Shown here one piece after another: positions 19,236 through 28,308 of a stretch of DNA of 64,000 nt. The position numbers were made by a program, and so were the translations under genes. Positions within the stretch are counted from its first letter, which is position 1; each line of letters opens with the position of its first letter. The notes beneath the pieces are model-generated. The model was not told where the DNA came from and made no database searches. It was given only the letters and a program-made list of their open reading frames with translations. Source of the DNA: Roseovarius sp. THAF9 (GTDB lineage Bacteria > Pseudomonadota > Alphaproteobacteria > Rhodobacterales > Rhodobacteraceae); NCBI RefSeq assembly GCF_009363715.1, contig NZ_CP045404.1, forward strand, positions 3,874,001 to 3,938,000, in the 5' to 3' direction.

Positions 19236-19312
19236 GCGCCGGATCGCAGGAGTGATCCCGTGCGCGGCGTCGCGCCCCTTTGCCATGTCTTTCCCTTCGC
19301 GGAGTTTCCTCC

Positions 19313-21154
19313 ATGTTCAAGCTTTTCGAAAACCTCGTTGATCCCTATGTGCCGTATGAAGAGACGGACAGGCCGCCGACGCGGCTGTGGCCGTTCATGC
19401 GGCTATACATGGCGCCGTTTCGCCGCGTGTTCTGGGCGGCCGGGATCATGTCGGTCGTCGTGGCCGCCATCGAGATCTGGCTGATCTACTACATGGGACG
19501 GATCGTCGATATCTTGGCGGGCGACCCGATGGAGGTCTGGGCGCAATATGGCACCGAGATCATCGTCGTGGCGGTGTTCATTCTCTTGATCCGCCCCGCG
19601 ATACAGGCGGTGGACGTCCTGATCCTGAACAACACGATCCTGCCGAATTTCGGCACGCTGATCCGCTGGCGGGCGCACAAGCATGTGCTGCGGCAGTCGG
19701 TGGGATGGTTCGAGAACGACTTTGCCGGGCGTATCGCCAACCGGATCATGCAGACCCCGCCCGCGGCGGGCGAGGCGGTGTTTCAGGCGTTTGACGCCAT
19801 CGCCTTTTCCATCGCGTACATCATCGGGGCGGGCATATTGCTGAGCGATTCCGATCCGCGGCTGATGCTGCCGCTGGTGGGGTGGCTGGTGCTGTACGGC
19901 TGGCTTGTGCACTGGACGGTGAAGCGGGTGCAGCCAGCGTCAAAGGCGGCGTCGGACGCGCGGAGCCAGGTCACGGGCCGGGTGGTGGATGCCTATACCA
20001 ACATTCATTCTGTGAAGCTTTTCGCGCACAACACGCGCGAGGTGGAATACGCCAAGGAGGCCATCGAGCATGCGCGGCAGACCTTCCAGAACGAGATGCG
20101 GATATACACGGTGATGGACGTGGTGCTGACGCTGCTGAACGGTCTTTTGATCGTGGCGGTCGTGGGCTGGGCCATGTGGCTGTGGATGCAGGGGCAGGCG
20201 AGTGTCGGCGTGGTGGCGGCGGCGACGGCGCTGACCCTGAGGTTGAACGCGATGACCGGGTGGATCATGTGGGCGCTGACCTCGTTCTTTCGTCAACTGG
20301 GTGTTGTGGCCGAAGGGATGGAGACGATTGCACAGCCGATTACGCTGGTGGATTCCAAAGGCGCGAAGCCGCTGGATATGCAGCAAGGTCGGATCGAGCT
20401 GCGCGAGTTGTCGCATCATTTCGGGCGTGAGAGTGGCGGGCTTGACCGGATTTCGCTGAGCATTCAGCCGGGCGAGAAGATCGGGCTGGTTGGCCGGTCC
20501 GGGGCCGGGAAATCGACCCTGGTCAAGCTGCTTTTGCGGTTTTACGACGCCGAGAAAGGCCAGATCCTGATCGACGGACAGGACATCTCCGAGGTGACCC
20601 AGGACAGTCTGCGCGACCGGATCGGGATGGTGCAACAGGACAGTTCGCTGCTCCACCGCTCGGTGAGGGACAACATCCTTTATGGCAAGCCCGAGGCGAG
20701 CGAGGCGGACATGCTGGAGGCCGCGAAGAAGGCGGAAGCGCATGAGTTCATCCTCGATTTGCAAGACCCGCAAGGCCGCACGGGCTATGACGCACATGTG
20801 GGGGAACGCGGTGTGAAGCTGTCCGGTGGCCAGAGGCAAAGGATCACGCTTGCGCGGGTGATCCTGAAGGATGCGCCGATCCTGTTGCTGGACGAGGCGA
20901 CAAGTGCGCTGGACAGCGAGGTGGAGGCGGCGATACAGGAGACGCTTTATGGCATGATGGAGGGAAAGACCGTGATCGCGATTGCCCACCGCCTGTCGAC
21001 GATCGCGCAGATGGACCGCATTATCGTGCTGGATCAGGGTCGAATTGTCGAGGAAGGCGGCCATGCGGAACTGCTGGCGCAGGGCGGGCTTTATGCCCGG
21101 TTCTGGAGCCGTCAGTCGGGCGGGTTCATCAATGCGGACGAAGCGGCGGAGTAA
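19313..21154 (+). CDS. ABC exporter, fused permease and ATPase
   Basis: This 613-residue half-transporter has an N-terminal six-helix domain (first helix around VFWAAGIMSVVVAAIEIWLI) and a C-terminal ATPase. Walker A is GLVGRSGAGKSTLVKLLLRF, the signature is KLSGGQRQRITLAR, Walker B is ILLLDEATSALD, and the switch His is IAIAHRLSTIAQ. It belongs to the MsbA/MDR-like exporter class and probably works as a homodimer in the inner membrane. The substrate is unknown. The ATG at 19313 has GGAG 8 bp before it. The rRNA methyltransferase gene follows after 3 bp. Confidence 0.9.
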   Translation: MFKLFENLVDPYVPYEETDRPPTRLWPFMRLYMAPFRRVFWAAGIMSVVVAAIEIWLIYYMGRIVDILAGDPMEVWAQYGTEIIVVAVFILLIRPAIQAVDVLILNNTILPNFGTLIRWRAHKHVLRQSVGWFENDFAGRIANRIMQTPPAAGEAVFQAFDAIAFSIAYIIGAGILLSDSDPRLMLPLVGWLVLYGWLVHWTVKRVQPASKAASDARSQVTGRVVDAYTNIHSVKLFAHNTREVEYAKEAIEHARQTFQNEMRIYTVMDVVLTLLNGLLIVAVVGWAMWLWMQGQASVGVVAAATALTLRLNAMTGWIMWALTSFFRQLGVVAEGMETIAQPITLVDSKGAKPLDMQQGRIELRELSHHFGRESGGLDRISLSIQPGEKIGLVGRSGAGKSTLVKLLLRFYDAEKGQILIDGQDISEVTQDSLRDRIGMVQQDSSLLHRSVRDNILYGKPEASEADMLEAAKKAEAHEFILDLQDPQGRTGYDAHVGERGVKLSGGQRQRITLARVILKDAPILLLDEATSALDSEVEAAIQETLYGMMEGKTVIAIAHRLSTIAQMDRIIVLDQGRIVEEGGHAELLAQGGLYARFWSRQSGGFINADEAAE

Positions 21155-21157
21155 GTC

Positions 21158-22381
21158 ATGTCCGAGTTTGTGATCGAGCGGTTGGGCTATCTGGGCGACG
21201 GGATTGCCGAGGGCCCGGTCTATGTGCCCGGTGCCCTGCCCGGCGAGCGTGTGACCGGGACGCTTGAGGGCAACGTGGTGCGCGATGTGAAGATCGTGGA
21301 GCCGTCGGGGACGCGGGTGAAGGCGCCGTGCCGACACTACAAGTCCTGTGGCGGCTGCCAGTTGCAGCATGCGGAGGATGCATTTCTGGCCGAGTGGAAG
21401 ACAGGGATCGTGCGCGAGGCGCTGACAGCGCAAGGGATCGAGACCGAGTTTCGTGAGATCGCCGTGTCCCCGGCAAACGCGCGGCGCCGGGCCGGGTTTT
21501 CCGCGCGACGCACGAAGAAGGGCGCGACGGCGGGGTTTCACGCCAAGGGATCGGACCTGATCGTGGAATTGAGCGAATGCCACGTGGTGGCGCCGAAGTT
21601 GCTGGAGGGCGCGCGGGTGGCGCAGGAGCTGGCCCGGATCGGCACAAGCCGGAAGGGCGAATTGAGCGTTGCGGTCACGCTGTCGGAGGCGGGGTTGGAC
21701 GTGCGCGTAGAGGGCGGCAAACCGCTGGACGGGCCGCTGCGGATCGCTCTGGCGCAACTGGCCGAGAGTGAAGACCTGGCGCGGCTGGCCTGGGACGATG
21801 AAACTGTGGTCACGCGGCGGCCGCCGATGCAGCGTTTCGACGGCATCGCCGTGACGCCGCCGCCGGGGGCGTTTTTGCAGGCGACTAAGGAGTCCGAGCG
21901 CCTTTTACAGAAGGAAGTCGCGGCGATTTTGGCTGGAACAGAGCCTGCTATCGACCTGTTCGCCGGGTGTGGCACCTTTGCCCTGCCGCTGGCGCGGGAG
22001 CGAGCGGTGCATGCCGTCGAAGGCTCCGCGGCGATGACGCGGGCGCTGGATGAAGGCTGGCGGCACAGTGAGCGGCTGAAGCAGGTCACGGTCGAGGCGC
22101 GGGACCTGTTTCGACAGCCGATCATGGCCGAAGACCTGAAACGCTTCGGTGGTGCCGTGATTGACCCGCCACGCGCCGGAGCCGAGGCGCAGTGCCGCGA
22201 GCTGGCCGAAGCGCAGGTGCCGGTGATCGCCTATGTCTCCTGCAACCCGGTGACATTTGCCCGCGATGCGAAGATCCTGACCGATGCGGGCTACGTGGTG
22301 GAATGGGTGCGGCCCGTCGACCAGTTCCGCTGGTCGGTACATGTTGAGCTTGTTGCAGCGATTCGCCGCAAAATAGGCTGA
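21158..22381 (+). CDS. RlmD/RumA-like 23S rRNA (uracil-5-)-methyltransferase
   Basis: This 407-residue SAM-dependent enzyme has an N-terminal Fe-S cluster motif, CRHYKSCGGCQLQH (C-x5-C-G-G-C). The SAM site is IDLFAGCGTFALPLA. The catalytic nucleophile is the Cys of AYVSCNPVTFARD, preceded by VIDPPRAGAE. The TRAM domain at the N-terminus is short. The exact uridine modified (U1939 or U747 equivalent) cannot be told. It starts 3 bp after the ABC exporter stop. Confidence 0.88.
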   Translation: MSEFVIERLGYLGDGIAEGPVYVPGALPGERVTGTLEGNVVRDVKIVEPSGTRVKAPCRHYKSCGGCQLQHAEDAFLAEWKTGIVREALTAQGIETEFREIAVSPANARRRAGFSARRTKKGATAGFHAKGSDLIVELSECHVVAPKLLEGARVAQELARIGTSRKGELSVAVTLSEAGLDVRVEGGKPLDGPLRIALAQLAESEDLARLAWDDETVVTRRPPMQRFDGIAVTPPPGAFLQATKESERLLQKEVAAILAGTEPAIDLFAGCGTFALPLARERAVHAVEGSAAMTRALDEGWRHSERLKQVTVEARDLFRQPIMAEDLKRFGGAVIDPPRAGAEAQCRELAEAQVPVIAYVSCNPVTFARDAKILTDAGYVVEWVRPVDQFRWSVHVELVAAIRRKIG

Positions 22382-22459
22382 CCGGCACAAATTTGAAATG
22401 ACGTAGCGGGTCGGACGCGGTAAAACGCTGCCAGGGACAGGCAACAGGTTTATCGAGCA

Positions 22460-22969
22460 ATGAATCGCAGGAATTTCGTACTTCTGTCGGTCGCCAGCGC
22501 ATTTCTGGCGGCCTGTGGGTCCAAGTTCAAATCGTACAACGGGCCCGAGGTGACTCAGGTTCTGATAAGCAAGAGCCGGCGGCGGATGTATCTGTTTCAC
22601 CACAACAAGGTGCTGAAAGCCTACGATGTCGATCTGGGCTTTACCGCTGCGGGGCACAAGCAGTTCGAGGGGGACGGCAAGACGCCGGAGGGCGATTACA
22701 CGATCGATCGTCGCAATCCGAACAGTTCCTTCCATCTGTCGCTGGGAATTTCTTACCCCAACGAGGCCGACCGCGCCTTTGCCAAGAAGCACGGCAAGAA
22801 GCCGGGCGGAGACATCTTTATCCACGGAGAGCCCAATGATCTGGGCTGGATCCGCAAGCGGCGTTTGGGCCGGGACTGGACTGCGGGATGCATTTCCGTG
22901 CGGAACAAGGAAATGGAAAAGATCTATGCGATGGTGCGGAACGGCACCCCGATCCGTATCACGCCGTGA
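22460..22969 (+). CDS. L,D-transpeptidase lipoprotein (YkuD domain)
   Basis: This 169-residue protein starts with a lipoprotein signal, ending in the lipobox FLAAC (Cys19). The YkuD domain has the catalytic pattern DIFIHGEPN then DWTAGCISVRNKEM, with His and Cys in the expected spacing. L,D-transpeptidases make 3-3 peptidoglycan cross-links or anchor outer-membrane proteins. It faces a CAP-domain lipoprotein gene on the other strand, 9 bp away. Confidence 0.88.
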   Translation: MNRRNFVLLSVASAFLAACGSKFKSYNGPEVTQVLISKSRRRMYLFHHNKVLKAYDVDLGFTAAGHKQFEGDGKTPEGDYTIDRRNPNSSFHLSLGISYPNEADRAFAKKHGKKPGGDIFIHGEPNDLGWIRKRRLGRDWTAGCISVRNKEMEKIYAMVRNGTPIRITP

Positions 22970-22978
22970 CGGGTGGGC

Positions 22979-23494
22979 TTATTTGCCCATCACCAGCGTC
23001 CACCAGATCTTGCCGTTGGGTTCCTGCTCCCATGAAAAGCCCATTTGGCGGGCATCGGGGGCCATGATGACCTGCTTGGTTGACGGCTCGTCCATCCAAG
23101 CAGTCAGGGTTTCAAGCTCGGTTTCATAGGTTTCCGAGATGTTTTCGCCGACAAGTTCGCCGCTATAGCCGACGCGGCGCACACGGTCGATCGGAGAGGA
23201 GCCGTCGGAGCCGAAATGCCAGGGGCGGTTCTGGACCGACATGTCGCGTGAATGCGTGGCGGCGGCGGCGTTCAGTTGCGCGTTCAGTTGAACGGCAGGC
23301 CGCCCGGCCGCCTGGCGCAGGGCGTTGACGGCATCGAGCATCCGGTACTGGATTTCGGCGGTCTGGCCCGAGCGGATGCGGTAAACCTGGGGCAACGGCT
23401 CGCCATTGGGGCCGACAGTGGTTTGCGGCGGCGGCGGGGCGCAGGCTGACAAGAACACAAGTGCGGAAACCAGAAGGCCGAAAATACGCGTCAT
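22979..23494 (-). CDS. CAP-domain (SCP/PR-1) lipoprotein
   Basis: This 171-residue protein has a lipobox (LVFLSAC) at its N-terminus. The CAP domain contains LDAVNALRQAAGRPAVQLN, AAAATHSRDMSVQNRPWHFG and ELVGENISETYE, with the conserved H and E-N residues. Bacterial CAP proteins of this class are outside the cytoplasm, and their function is mostly unknown; a cell-envelope role fits the two L,D-transpeptidase genes on either side. Confidence 0.85.
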   Translation of the reverse strand: MTRIFGLLVSALVFLSACAPPPPQTTVGPNGEPLPQVYRIRSGQTAEIQYRMLDAVNALRQAAGRPAVQLNAQLNAAAATHSRDMSVQNRPWHFGSDGSSPIDRVRRVGYSGELVGENISETYETELETLTAWMDEPSTKQVIMAPDARQMGFSWEQEPNGKIWWTLVMGK

Positions 23495-23663
23495 CAGTGT
23501 CTACCACCCAGAAGTTCGTTCGACTCGCCTCTTATCGCGGGTCGCGTGGTGTTTCAAACCCACAACCGCGTCAGGTGGGCGAATGTTGCCGGTTTGAATT
23601 GCGACTGAGGCATTCGCGCCATATGATCTGGTCAGTTCCAAAGCAGACAATTGGAAGACAGAC

Positions 23664-24254
23664 ATGTCCTTTGATCCCCAAAACACATTCAGCCGGCGCG
23701 CTTTCCTGGCCGGAACCGCCGCAGCGCTGGGCGCGCCTGCGTTGGCGCAGACTGGCACGACCGAGATGGAGAGCGCGATTACCCGATCGGTACAGCGCAA
23801 CATCTCGAGCTTTCGCGCCGCGGACTGGCGGCCGCATTTCAGCAGCCTGAGGAATGGCGCGATCCTGGTCGATATCTCCTCCCGCGCGCTGCATTTCTGG
23901 GACGAGGACGGGCAGACGAAGTTCCTGTTCCCGTCGAGCATCCCGATGTCCGAGGAATTGACGCGGCGGGGCCGGACGCGGGTGGTGCGCAAGGTCGAGG
24001 GCCCCGACTGGCGTCCGACGCCGTCGATGCTGAAGCGGAACCCTGAGTGGCCGTCCTATGTGCCGCCGGGGCCAAACAATCCGCTTGGGACACATGCGCT
24101 TTATCTCGGTTGGACCTATTACCGGATCCACGGCACGCATGACACGCGCAAGATCGGGCGTCGATCGTCGAACGGGTGTATCGGGCTTTACAACGAGCAC
24201 ATCGCGCAGCTGTTTGCGCGGGCCAAGGTCGGTACGCAGGTTCTGGTGATCTGA
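23664..24254 (+). CDS. Tat-exported L,D-transpeptidase (YkuD domain)
   Basis: This 196-residue protein has a twin-arginine-like signal, FSRRAFLAGTAAALGAPALA, so export in folded form is likely. The YkuD domain has YRIHGTHDTRKIGRRSSNGC followed by IGLYNEHI, the His/Cys active-site pattern of ErfK/YbiS-type enzymes. It is a second peptidoglycan L,D-transpeptidase close to the lipoprotein one at 22460. A clear terminator follows. Confidence 0.88.
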   Translation: MSFDPQNTFSRRAFLAGTAAALGAPALAQTGTTEMESAITRSVQRNISSFRAADWRPHFSSLRNGAILVDISSRALHFWDEDGQTKFLFPSSIPMSEELTRRGRTRVVRKVEGPDWRPTPSMLKRNPEWPSYVPPGPNNPLGTHALYLGWTYYRIHGTHDTRKIGRRSSNGCIGLYNEHIAQLFARAKVGTQVLVI

Positions 24255-24285
24255 GGCATTTTGCGCTGGAATAGAGACGAATGTA

Positions 24286-24311
24286 GGCAGCGTTTCGGCG
24301 CTGCCTTTTGT
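24286..24311 (+). terminator. Rho-independent terminator after the Tat L,D-transpeptidase
   Basis: GGCAGCG at 24286-24292 and CGCTGCC at 24299-24305 form a perfect 7-bp stem with a 6-base loop, followed by TTTT. It ends the transcript of the gene at 23664. The remaining sequence to hemH (24312-24504) holds nothing I can identify. Confidence 0.75.
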
Positions 24312-24504
24312 CTTTCCAACGGGCGGATCGCTTTTCTACGCGCGGAATCAAGGCCGCAGGCCGCCGCGCATCGGACGGGCCGCCCCCCGGGCTGGCGATT
24401 GGGTGAAGTTGGCGTTTAGAACCGAGGTTATGCGGATGCGGCTGCCATAAAGCGCACCGAAGCATCGTCAGATCGCCATCCCGCGGTTTGGTAATCGCGC
24501 GGCT

Positions 24505-25566
24505 TTAGTCCAGCCAGCCCTTGAGGTTGTCCTCGATCACCGTGCTCAGCGCCTTGATATGGGCGTCGCTGTCATTGAGGCAGGGGATATAGAGGAATTC
24601 TTCGCCGCCGGCCTCTTCGAAGCTTTCCTTGATCTCTTCGTTGATCTCTTCGAGGGTCTCGATGCAGTCGGCGGAAAAGGCCGGGGCGATGACGGCGATG
24701 TTCTTCTTGCCGTCCTCGGCCAGCTTGGCGACATGCTCGACCGTGTAGGGGCGCAGCCATTCCTCGGGGCCGAAGACCGATTGGAACGTGGTGGTGATCT
24801 GGGTATCGTCCCAGCCAAGCCGTTCTTTCAGCAGGCGCGTCGTTTTCTGGCACTGGCAGTGATACGGGTCGCCCTGTTTGAGGTAGCGCTGTGGCATCCC
24901 GTGATAGGAGACGACAAGGATTTCAGGCTTGTTTTCAGTCTCTGCATAGGCCTTTTCGACCGATTGGGCCAAAGCCTCGATATAGAGCGGATGCTCGAAA
25001 TAGGGTTCGACAACGCGGGCGATGGGTTGCCAGGTTTCCTCCATCAGCGCGCGAAAGAACTGGTCATTCGCAGTGGCGGAGGTGGCGCCGGCATAATGCG
25101 GGTAGAGCGGGAAAAAGAGGATTCGGGTGCAGCCGGCCTCGACCAGCTTGCGGACCTTGGATTTGGTCGAGGGGTTGCCGTAGCGCATGCAGAAATCGAC
25201 CATGACATTGTCGCCGTAGCGCGCCTGCAGCGCCTCGGACAGCTTCGTCGTCTGGTCGCGGGTGATGGTCATCAGAGGGCTTTCCCCCTTGTCCTCGTTC
25301 CAGATGGATTTGTAGGCCTCGCCGCTGGTGAAGGGGCGTTTGGACAGGATCACCAGTTGCAGAAGCGGCTGCCAAAGCCAGGGCGAATAGTCGATCACGC
25401 GGCGATCCGACAGGAATTCGTTCAGGTAGCGCCGCATGGACCAGTACCCGTAATCGTCCGGCGTGCCGAGATTGGCGATGAGAACGCCTGTCTTGGGCTC
25501 CGGAATGGCCGGATGGTCGGACGGAGCGTGGACAGGACAGGTCTTGTTCTTGGCGGCGTCAAACAT
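24505..25566 (-). CDS. hemH: Ferrochelatase
   Basis: This 353-residue enzyme inserts iron into protoporphyrin IX. Family blocks include TGVLIANLGTPD, RRYLNEFLSDRRVID, CMRYGNPS, LFFPLYPHYAGATSAT, the active-site SYHGMPQRYLKQGDPYHCQC and the C-terminal PAFSADCIETLEEI. The ATG at 25566 is preferred, although an in-frame GTG further upstream exists; neither has a good ribosome-binding site. The next gene upstream on the same strand encodes a methyltransferase-like protein. Confidence 0.96.
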   Translation of the reverse strand: MFDAAKNKTCPVHAPSDHPAIPEPKTGVLIANLGTPDDYGYWSMRRYLNEFLSDRRVIDYSPWLWQPLLQLVILSKRPFTSGEAYKSIWNEDKGESPLMTITRDQTTKLSEALQARYGDNVMVDFCMRYGNPSTKSKVRKLVEAGCTRILFFPLYPHYAGATSATANDQFFRALMEETWQPIARVVEPYFEHPLYIEALAQSVEKAYAETENKPEILVVSYHGMPQRYLKQGDPYHCQCQKTTRLLKERLGWDDTQITTTFQSVFGPEEWLRPYTVEHVAKLAEDGKKNIAVIAPAFSADCIETLEEINEEIKESFEEAGGEEFLYIPCLNDSDAHIKALSTVIEDNLKGWLD

Positions 25567-25626
25567 GGGCGGGCGTCTTTTCTTGTCGGATTGGATCACG
25601 GACACATAAAGGATTGCGGTCGGTCG

Positions 25627-26442
25627 TCAATCTTTGAGCTTGGTCTCGTACGTGCCGAGCGCGTCGGCGAGACGTGTTGTCGCGCTTCCGGGGCGCAGGG
25701 GCCGGGGCTGATCCTCGGACGGGGCCCAGCCGGTGAGGGTGATGAGCTCGAACGTTGCGGGGATGCGGCCGTCGGGGGTGCCGAAGGTTTCGACGTAGAG
25801 CTCCGCAGCGCGCAATAGGACGTCGCGTCGCGTGAAAGTGCGAGGCCGCGCATCGAGCGCGTTGGCCTCGCCCATGGCGCGCAGGTCGTGCATCAGGGCG
25901 ATGAGGTTTTCGTAGCTGACATCGAGCGGGAGGGTATCTGCGACTGGCAGCGCGAAACCGGCGCGTTGCAGAAGCGCGCCGAGGTCGCGGATATCGCCCA
26001 TCGGGACGACCCGGGGCGAGAGGCCGCCGCGCAGGTCGGATTCGGCCTGGGCGAGGACGGCACGCAGCTGGTGCAGGGTCTGGCCGCCGAAGAACACCGC
26101 GATGAACAGGCCATCGGGGCGCAGGGCGCGGCGGGATTGGATCAGCTGGCCAACCGGGTCGTCGGCCCAGTGCAAGGACATGGCGTGCAAAATCAGGTCG
26201 CGTGATTCAGGCTCTAACGCGAGGGTTTCGGCGTCTTCGATGATCTGCGCGTCGGGAAACGCGGCCTTCCAAGCGTCGGGTAGCCCGGTGACAATGCTTG
26301 TATCCGTAAAGGATTTTTTAACGAAACTCAGCCGATCCTGCACCTCGTCAATCGCGGTCTCGTGCAGGAACAGCGCGGGGTCGCGGCTGGCCCGTTGGCG
26401 GTTGCGCTGAAGCGCGCGGCGATCGGTGAGGGTTCTGGTCAT
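25627..26442 (-). CDS. SAM-dependent methyltransferase-like protein (BioC/NDUFAF5-like)
   Basis: This 271-residue protein resembles the alphaproteobacterial relatives of NDUFAF5 and BioC. It starts RRALQRNRQRASRDPALFLH and contains SRDLILHAMSLHWADDPVG and ALRPDGLFIAVFFGG. The usual glycine-rich SAM motif is poorly conserved in the segment I can read, so methyltransferase activity is not certain; the human relative acts as a hydroxylase in complex I assembly. It is divergent from comF with only 14 bp between starts. Confidence 0.75.
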   Translation of the reverse strand: MTRTLTDRRALQRNRQRASRDPALFLHETAIDEVQDRLSFVKKSFTDTSIVTGLPDAWKAAFPDAQIIEDAETLALEPESRDLILHAMSLHWADDPVGQLIQSRRALRPDGLFIAVFFGGQTLHQLRAVLAQAESDLRGGLSPRVVPMGDIRDLGALLQRAGFALPVADTLPLDVSYENLIALMHDLRAMGEANALDARPRTFTRRDVLLRAAELYVETFGTPDGRIPATFELITLTGWAPSEDQPRPLRPGSATTRLADALGTYETKLKD

Positions 26443-26456
26443 GGTGGCTAAATAGA

Positions 26457-27188
26457 GTGGCTTTCGAGGCAATTCAAACGGCGCTTCGCGTGGTGTATCC
26501 GCCGCGCTGCACGCTATGCGGCGGGCTGGTGGACAGCGAGTTTGGCCTGTGCGGGCCGTGCTGGCGCGATACGCCGGTGCTGGCCGGGTTGGTGTGTGAT
26601 CTGTGCGGCTGTCCACTCCCCGGAGAAGACGCGGGCGGGGATGCGCGGTGCGACGACTGCCTGCGCGTGGCGCGGCCCTGGCAGAAAGGGCGGGCGGCGC
26701 TGATCTACAAGGACAACGCGCGCAAGCTGGTGCTGGCTTTGAAACACGGCGACCGGCATGACGTGGTGCCTTTGGCGGCGACATGGATGAAACAGGCGGC
26801 GGGGCCGCTGCTGGTGCCGAATTGCCTGTTCGTGCCTGTGCCGTTGCACTGGACACGGCTGTTGAAACGGCGGTTCAACCAGTCGGCGCTGCTGGCGCAG
26901 GCGGTGGCGAAGGAGGTGAACGCGCAGTGGTGCCCCGACGTGTTGGAGCGGGTGCGGCGCACGCCATCGCTGGACGGGATGGGCATGGAGGCGCGGTTCG
27001 CAACGCTGGATGCCGCCATAGGCGTGCGGCAGGGGCGTCGGGTGCGGATCCAGGGGCGCGTGGTGATCCTGGTGGATGACGTGATGACCTCGGGCGCGAC
27101 ATTGGCGGCCTGCGCGGGCGCCTTGCTGGCGGGCGGCGCGGCGGAGGTCAGGACACTGACACTGGCGCGGGTGGTCAAGGATGCTTAG
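26457..27188 (+). CDS. comF: ComF-family phosphoribosyltransferase-like protein
   Basis: This 243-residue protein has two zinc-ribbon-like cysteine groups at the N-terminus (CTLCGGL...CGPC and CDLCGCPL...CDDC). A type I phosphoribosyltransferase-like domain follows, with VVILVDDVMTSGATLAAC as the PRPP loop. ComF relatives are linked to DNA uptake or recombination; the enzymatic reaction is unknown. The start is a GTG at 26457, directly next to the divergent methyltransferase-like gene. A glutaredoxin gene follows 35 bp downstream. Confidence 0.85.
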   Translation: MAFEAIQTALRVVYPPRCTLCGGLVDSEFGLCGPCWRDTPVLAGLVCDLCGCPLPGEDAGGDARCDDCLRVARPWQKGRAALIYKDNARKLVLALKHGDRHDVVPLAATWMKQAAGPLLVPNCLFVPVPLHWTRLLKRRFNQSALLAQAVAKEVNAQWCPDVLERVRRTPSLDGMGMEARFATLDAAIGVRQGRRVRIQGRVVILVDDVMTSGATLAACAGALLAGGAAEVRTLTLARVVKDA

Positions 27189-27223
27189 ATAGGGGTCAGT
27201 CACGGAAAGGATTGGACCCTGTC

Positions 27224-27481
27224 ATGAAACCCGTCGAAATCTACACCTCGCAGCTTTGCGGATTCTGCCACGCGGCCAAGCGGCTGTTGTCGCAAAAGGG
27301 CGTCGAGTACAACGAGATCGACGTGGGCCGGGAGCCCGACAAGCGGGCCGAGATGACGCAGCGTGCCAAGGGCGGGCGGACGGTGCCGCAGATTTTCGTG
27401 GGGGACGTGCATGTGGGCGGCTGTGACGAGCTTTATGCGATGGATCGGGCGGGGAAGCTGGATGCGTTGCTGAAGGCATGA
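27224..27481 (+). CDS. grxC: Glutaredoxin 3
   Basis: This 85-residue thioredoxin-fold protein has the active site LCGFCHAAKRLL, and TVPQIFVGDVHVGGCDELY is the glutathione-binding region with the cis-proline. The active site C-G-F-C is dithiol but differs from the usual CPYC and recalls monothiol CGFS proteins. The stop overlaps the nitrilase start in ATGA, so the two are translationally coupled. Confidence 0.92.
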   Translation: MKPVEIYTSQLCGFCHAAKRLLSQKGVEYNEIDVGREPDKRAEMTQRAKGGRTVPQIFVGDVHVGGCDELYAMDRAGKLDALLKA

Positions 27482-28308
27482 AAACGGCTCTGATCCAGCT
27501 GAATTCGTCGGATAGCCCGGACGAGAACCTGCCGGTCACGCAAGGTCTGATCGACGAGGCGGCGGCAAGCGGCGCGGGGTTCGTGCTGACCCCGGAAGTG
27601 ACGAATTGCCTGTCGGCCAGCCGGACGCGGCAGAAGGAAGTGCTGCGCCACCAGAAAGATGATCCGACGCTCGCGGGCCTTCGGGAACAGGCGGAACGAC
27701 TGGGGATCTGGGTGCTGATCGGGTCGATTGCGGTTAAGACGGATGATGCGGACGGAAGGTTTGCCAACCGGTCTTTCCTGATCGACCCCAAGGGCGGGAT
27801 CGCGGCGTGGTATGACAAGATTCACATGTTCGACGTGAAAGTCTCCGAGACGGAGCAGTACCGGGAATCAGCCGGCTATCGTCCGGGCGACAGGGGTGTG
27901 ACGGCAGATACGCCGTTTGGCACGGTTGGCCTGACCGTGTGCTATGACCTGCGGTTTCCAAAGCTGTACAGGCGGTTGGCGCAGGCCGGGGCGGAGATCC
28001 TGACGGTGCCGTCCGCCTTTGCCGTGCCCACGGGCGAGGCGCATTGGGAAACGCTGCTGCGGGCGCGGGCGATCGAGACGGGGTGCTTCGTGCTGGCTCC
28101 GGCACAGACCGGGCAGCATTCGGCTACGCGCGGCAAGGAACGCCGCACTTATGGGCATTCGCTGGCCGTGGGACCGTGGGGTGACGTATTGGCAGATGCC
28201 GGAACCGAGCCGGGTGTGGTATTCGTGGACGTGAACCGGGAAGAGGTGACCCAAGCGAGGGCACGGATACCGGCAGTAAACAGTGAGGTCGATATCACTT
28301 GGTCGTAA
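27478..28308 (+). CDS. Carbon-nitrogen hydrolase of the nitrilase superfamily (Nit1-like)
   Basis: This 276-residue amidohydrolase has the Glu-Lys-Cys triad: Glu in FVLTPEVTNCLS, Lys in WYDKIHMFDV, and Cys in VGLTVCYDLRFPKLYR. This pattern fits Nit1/deaminated-glutathione amidase-type enzymes, and the overlap with a glutaredoxin gene is consistent with a glutathione-repair role. That role is inferred from motif and context. Confidence 0.85.
   Translation: MKTALIQLNSSDSPDENLPVTQGLIDEAAASGAGFVLTPEVTNCLSASRTRQKEVLRHQKDDPTLAGLREQAERLGIWVLIGSIAVKTDDADGRFANRSFLIDPKGGIAAWYDKIHMFDVKVSETEQYRESAGYRPGDRGVTADTPFGTVGLTVCYDLRFPKLYRRLAQAGAEILTVPSAFAVPTGEAHWETLLRARAIETGCFVLAPAQTGQHSATRGKERRTYGHSLAVGPWGDVLADAGTEPGVVFVDVNREEVTQARARIPAVNSEVDITWS

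Noticed and set aside
19940..21757. A 605-codon minus-strand frame across the ABC exporter and rRNA methyltransferase
   Set aside because: Antisense shadow of two genes with complete motifs.
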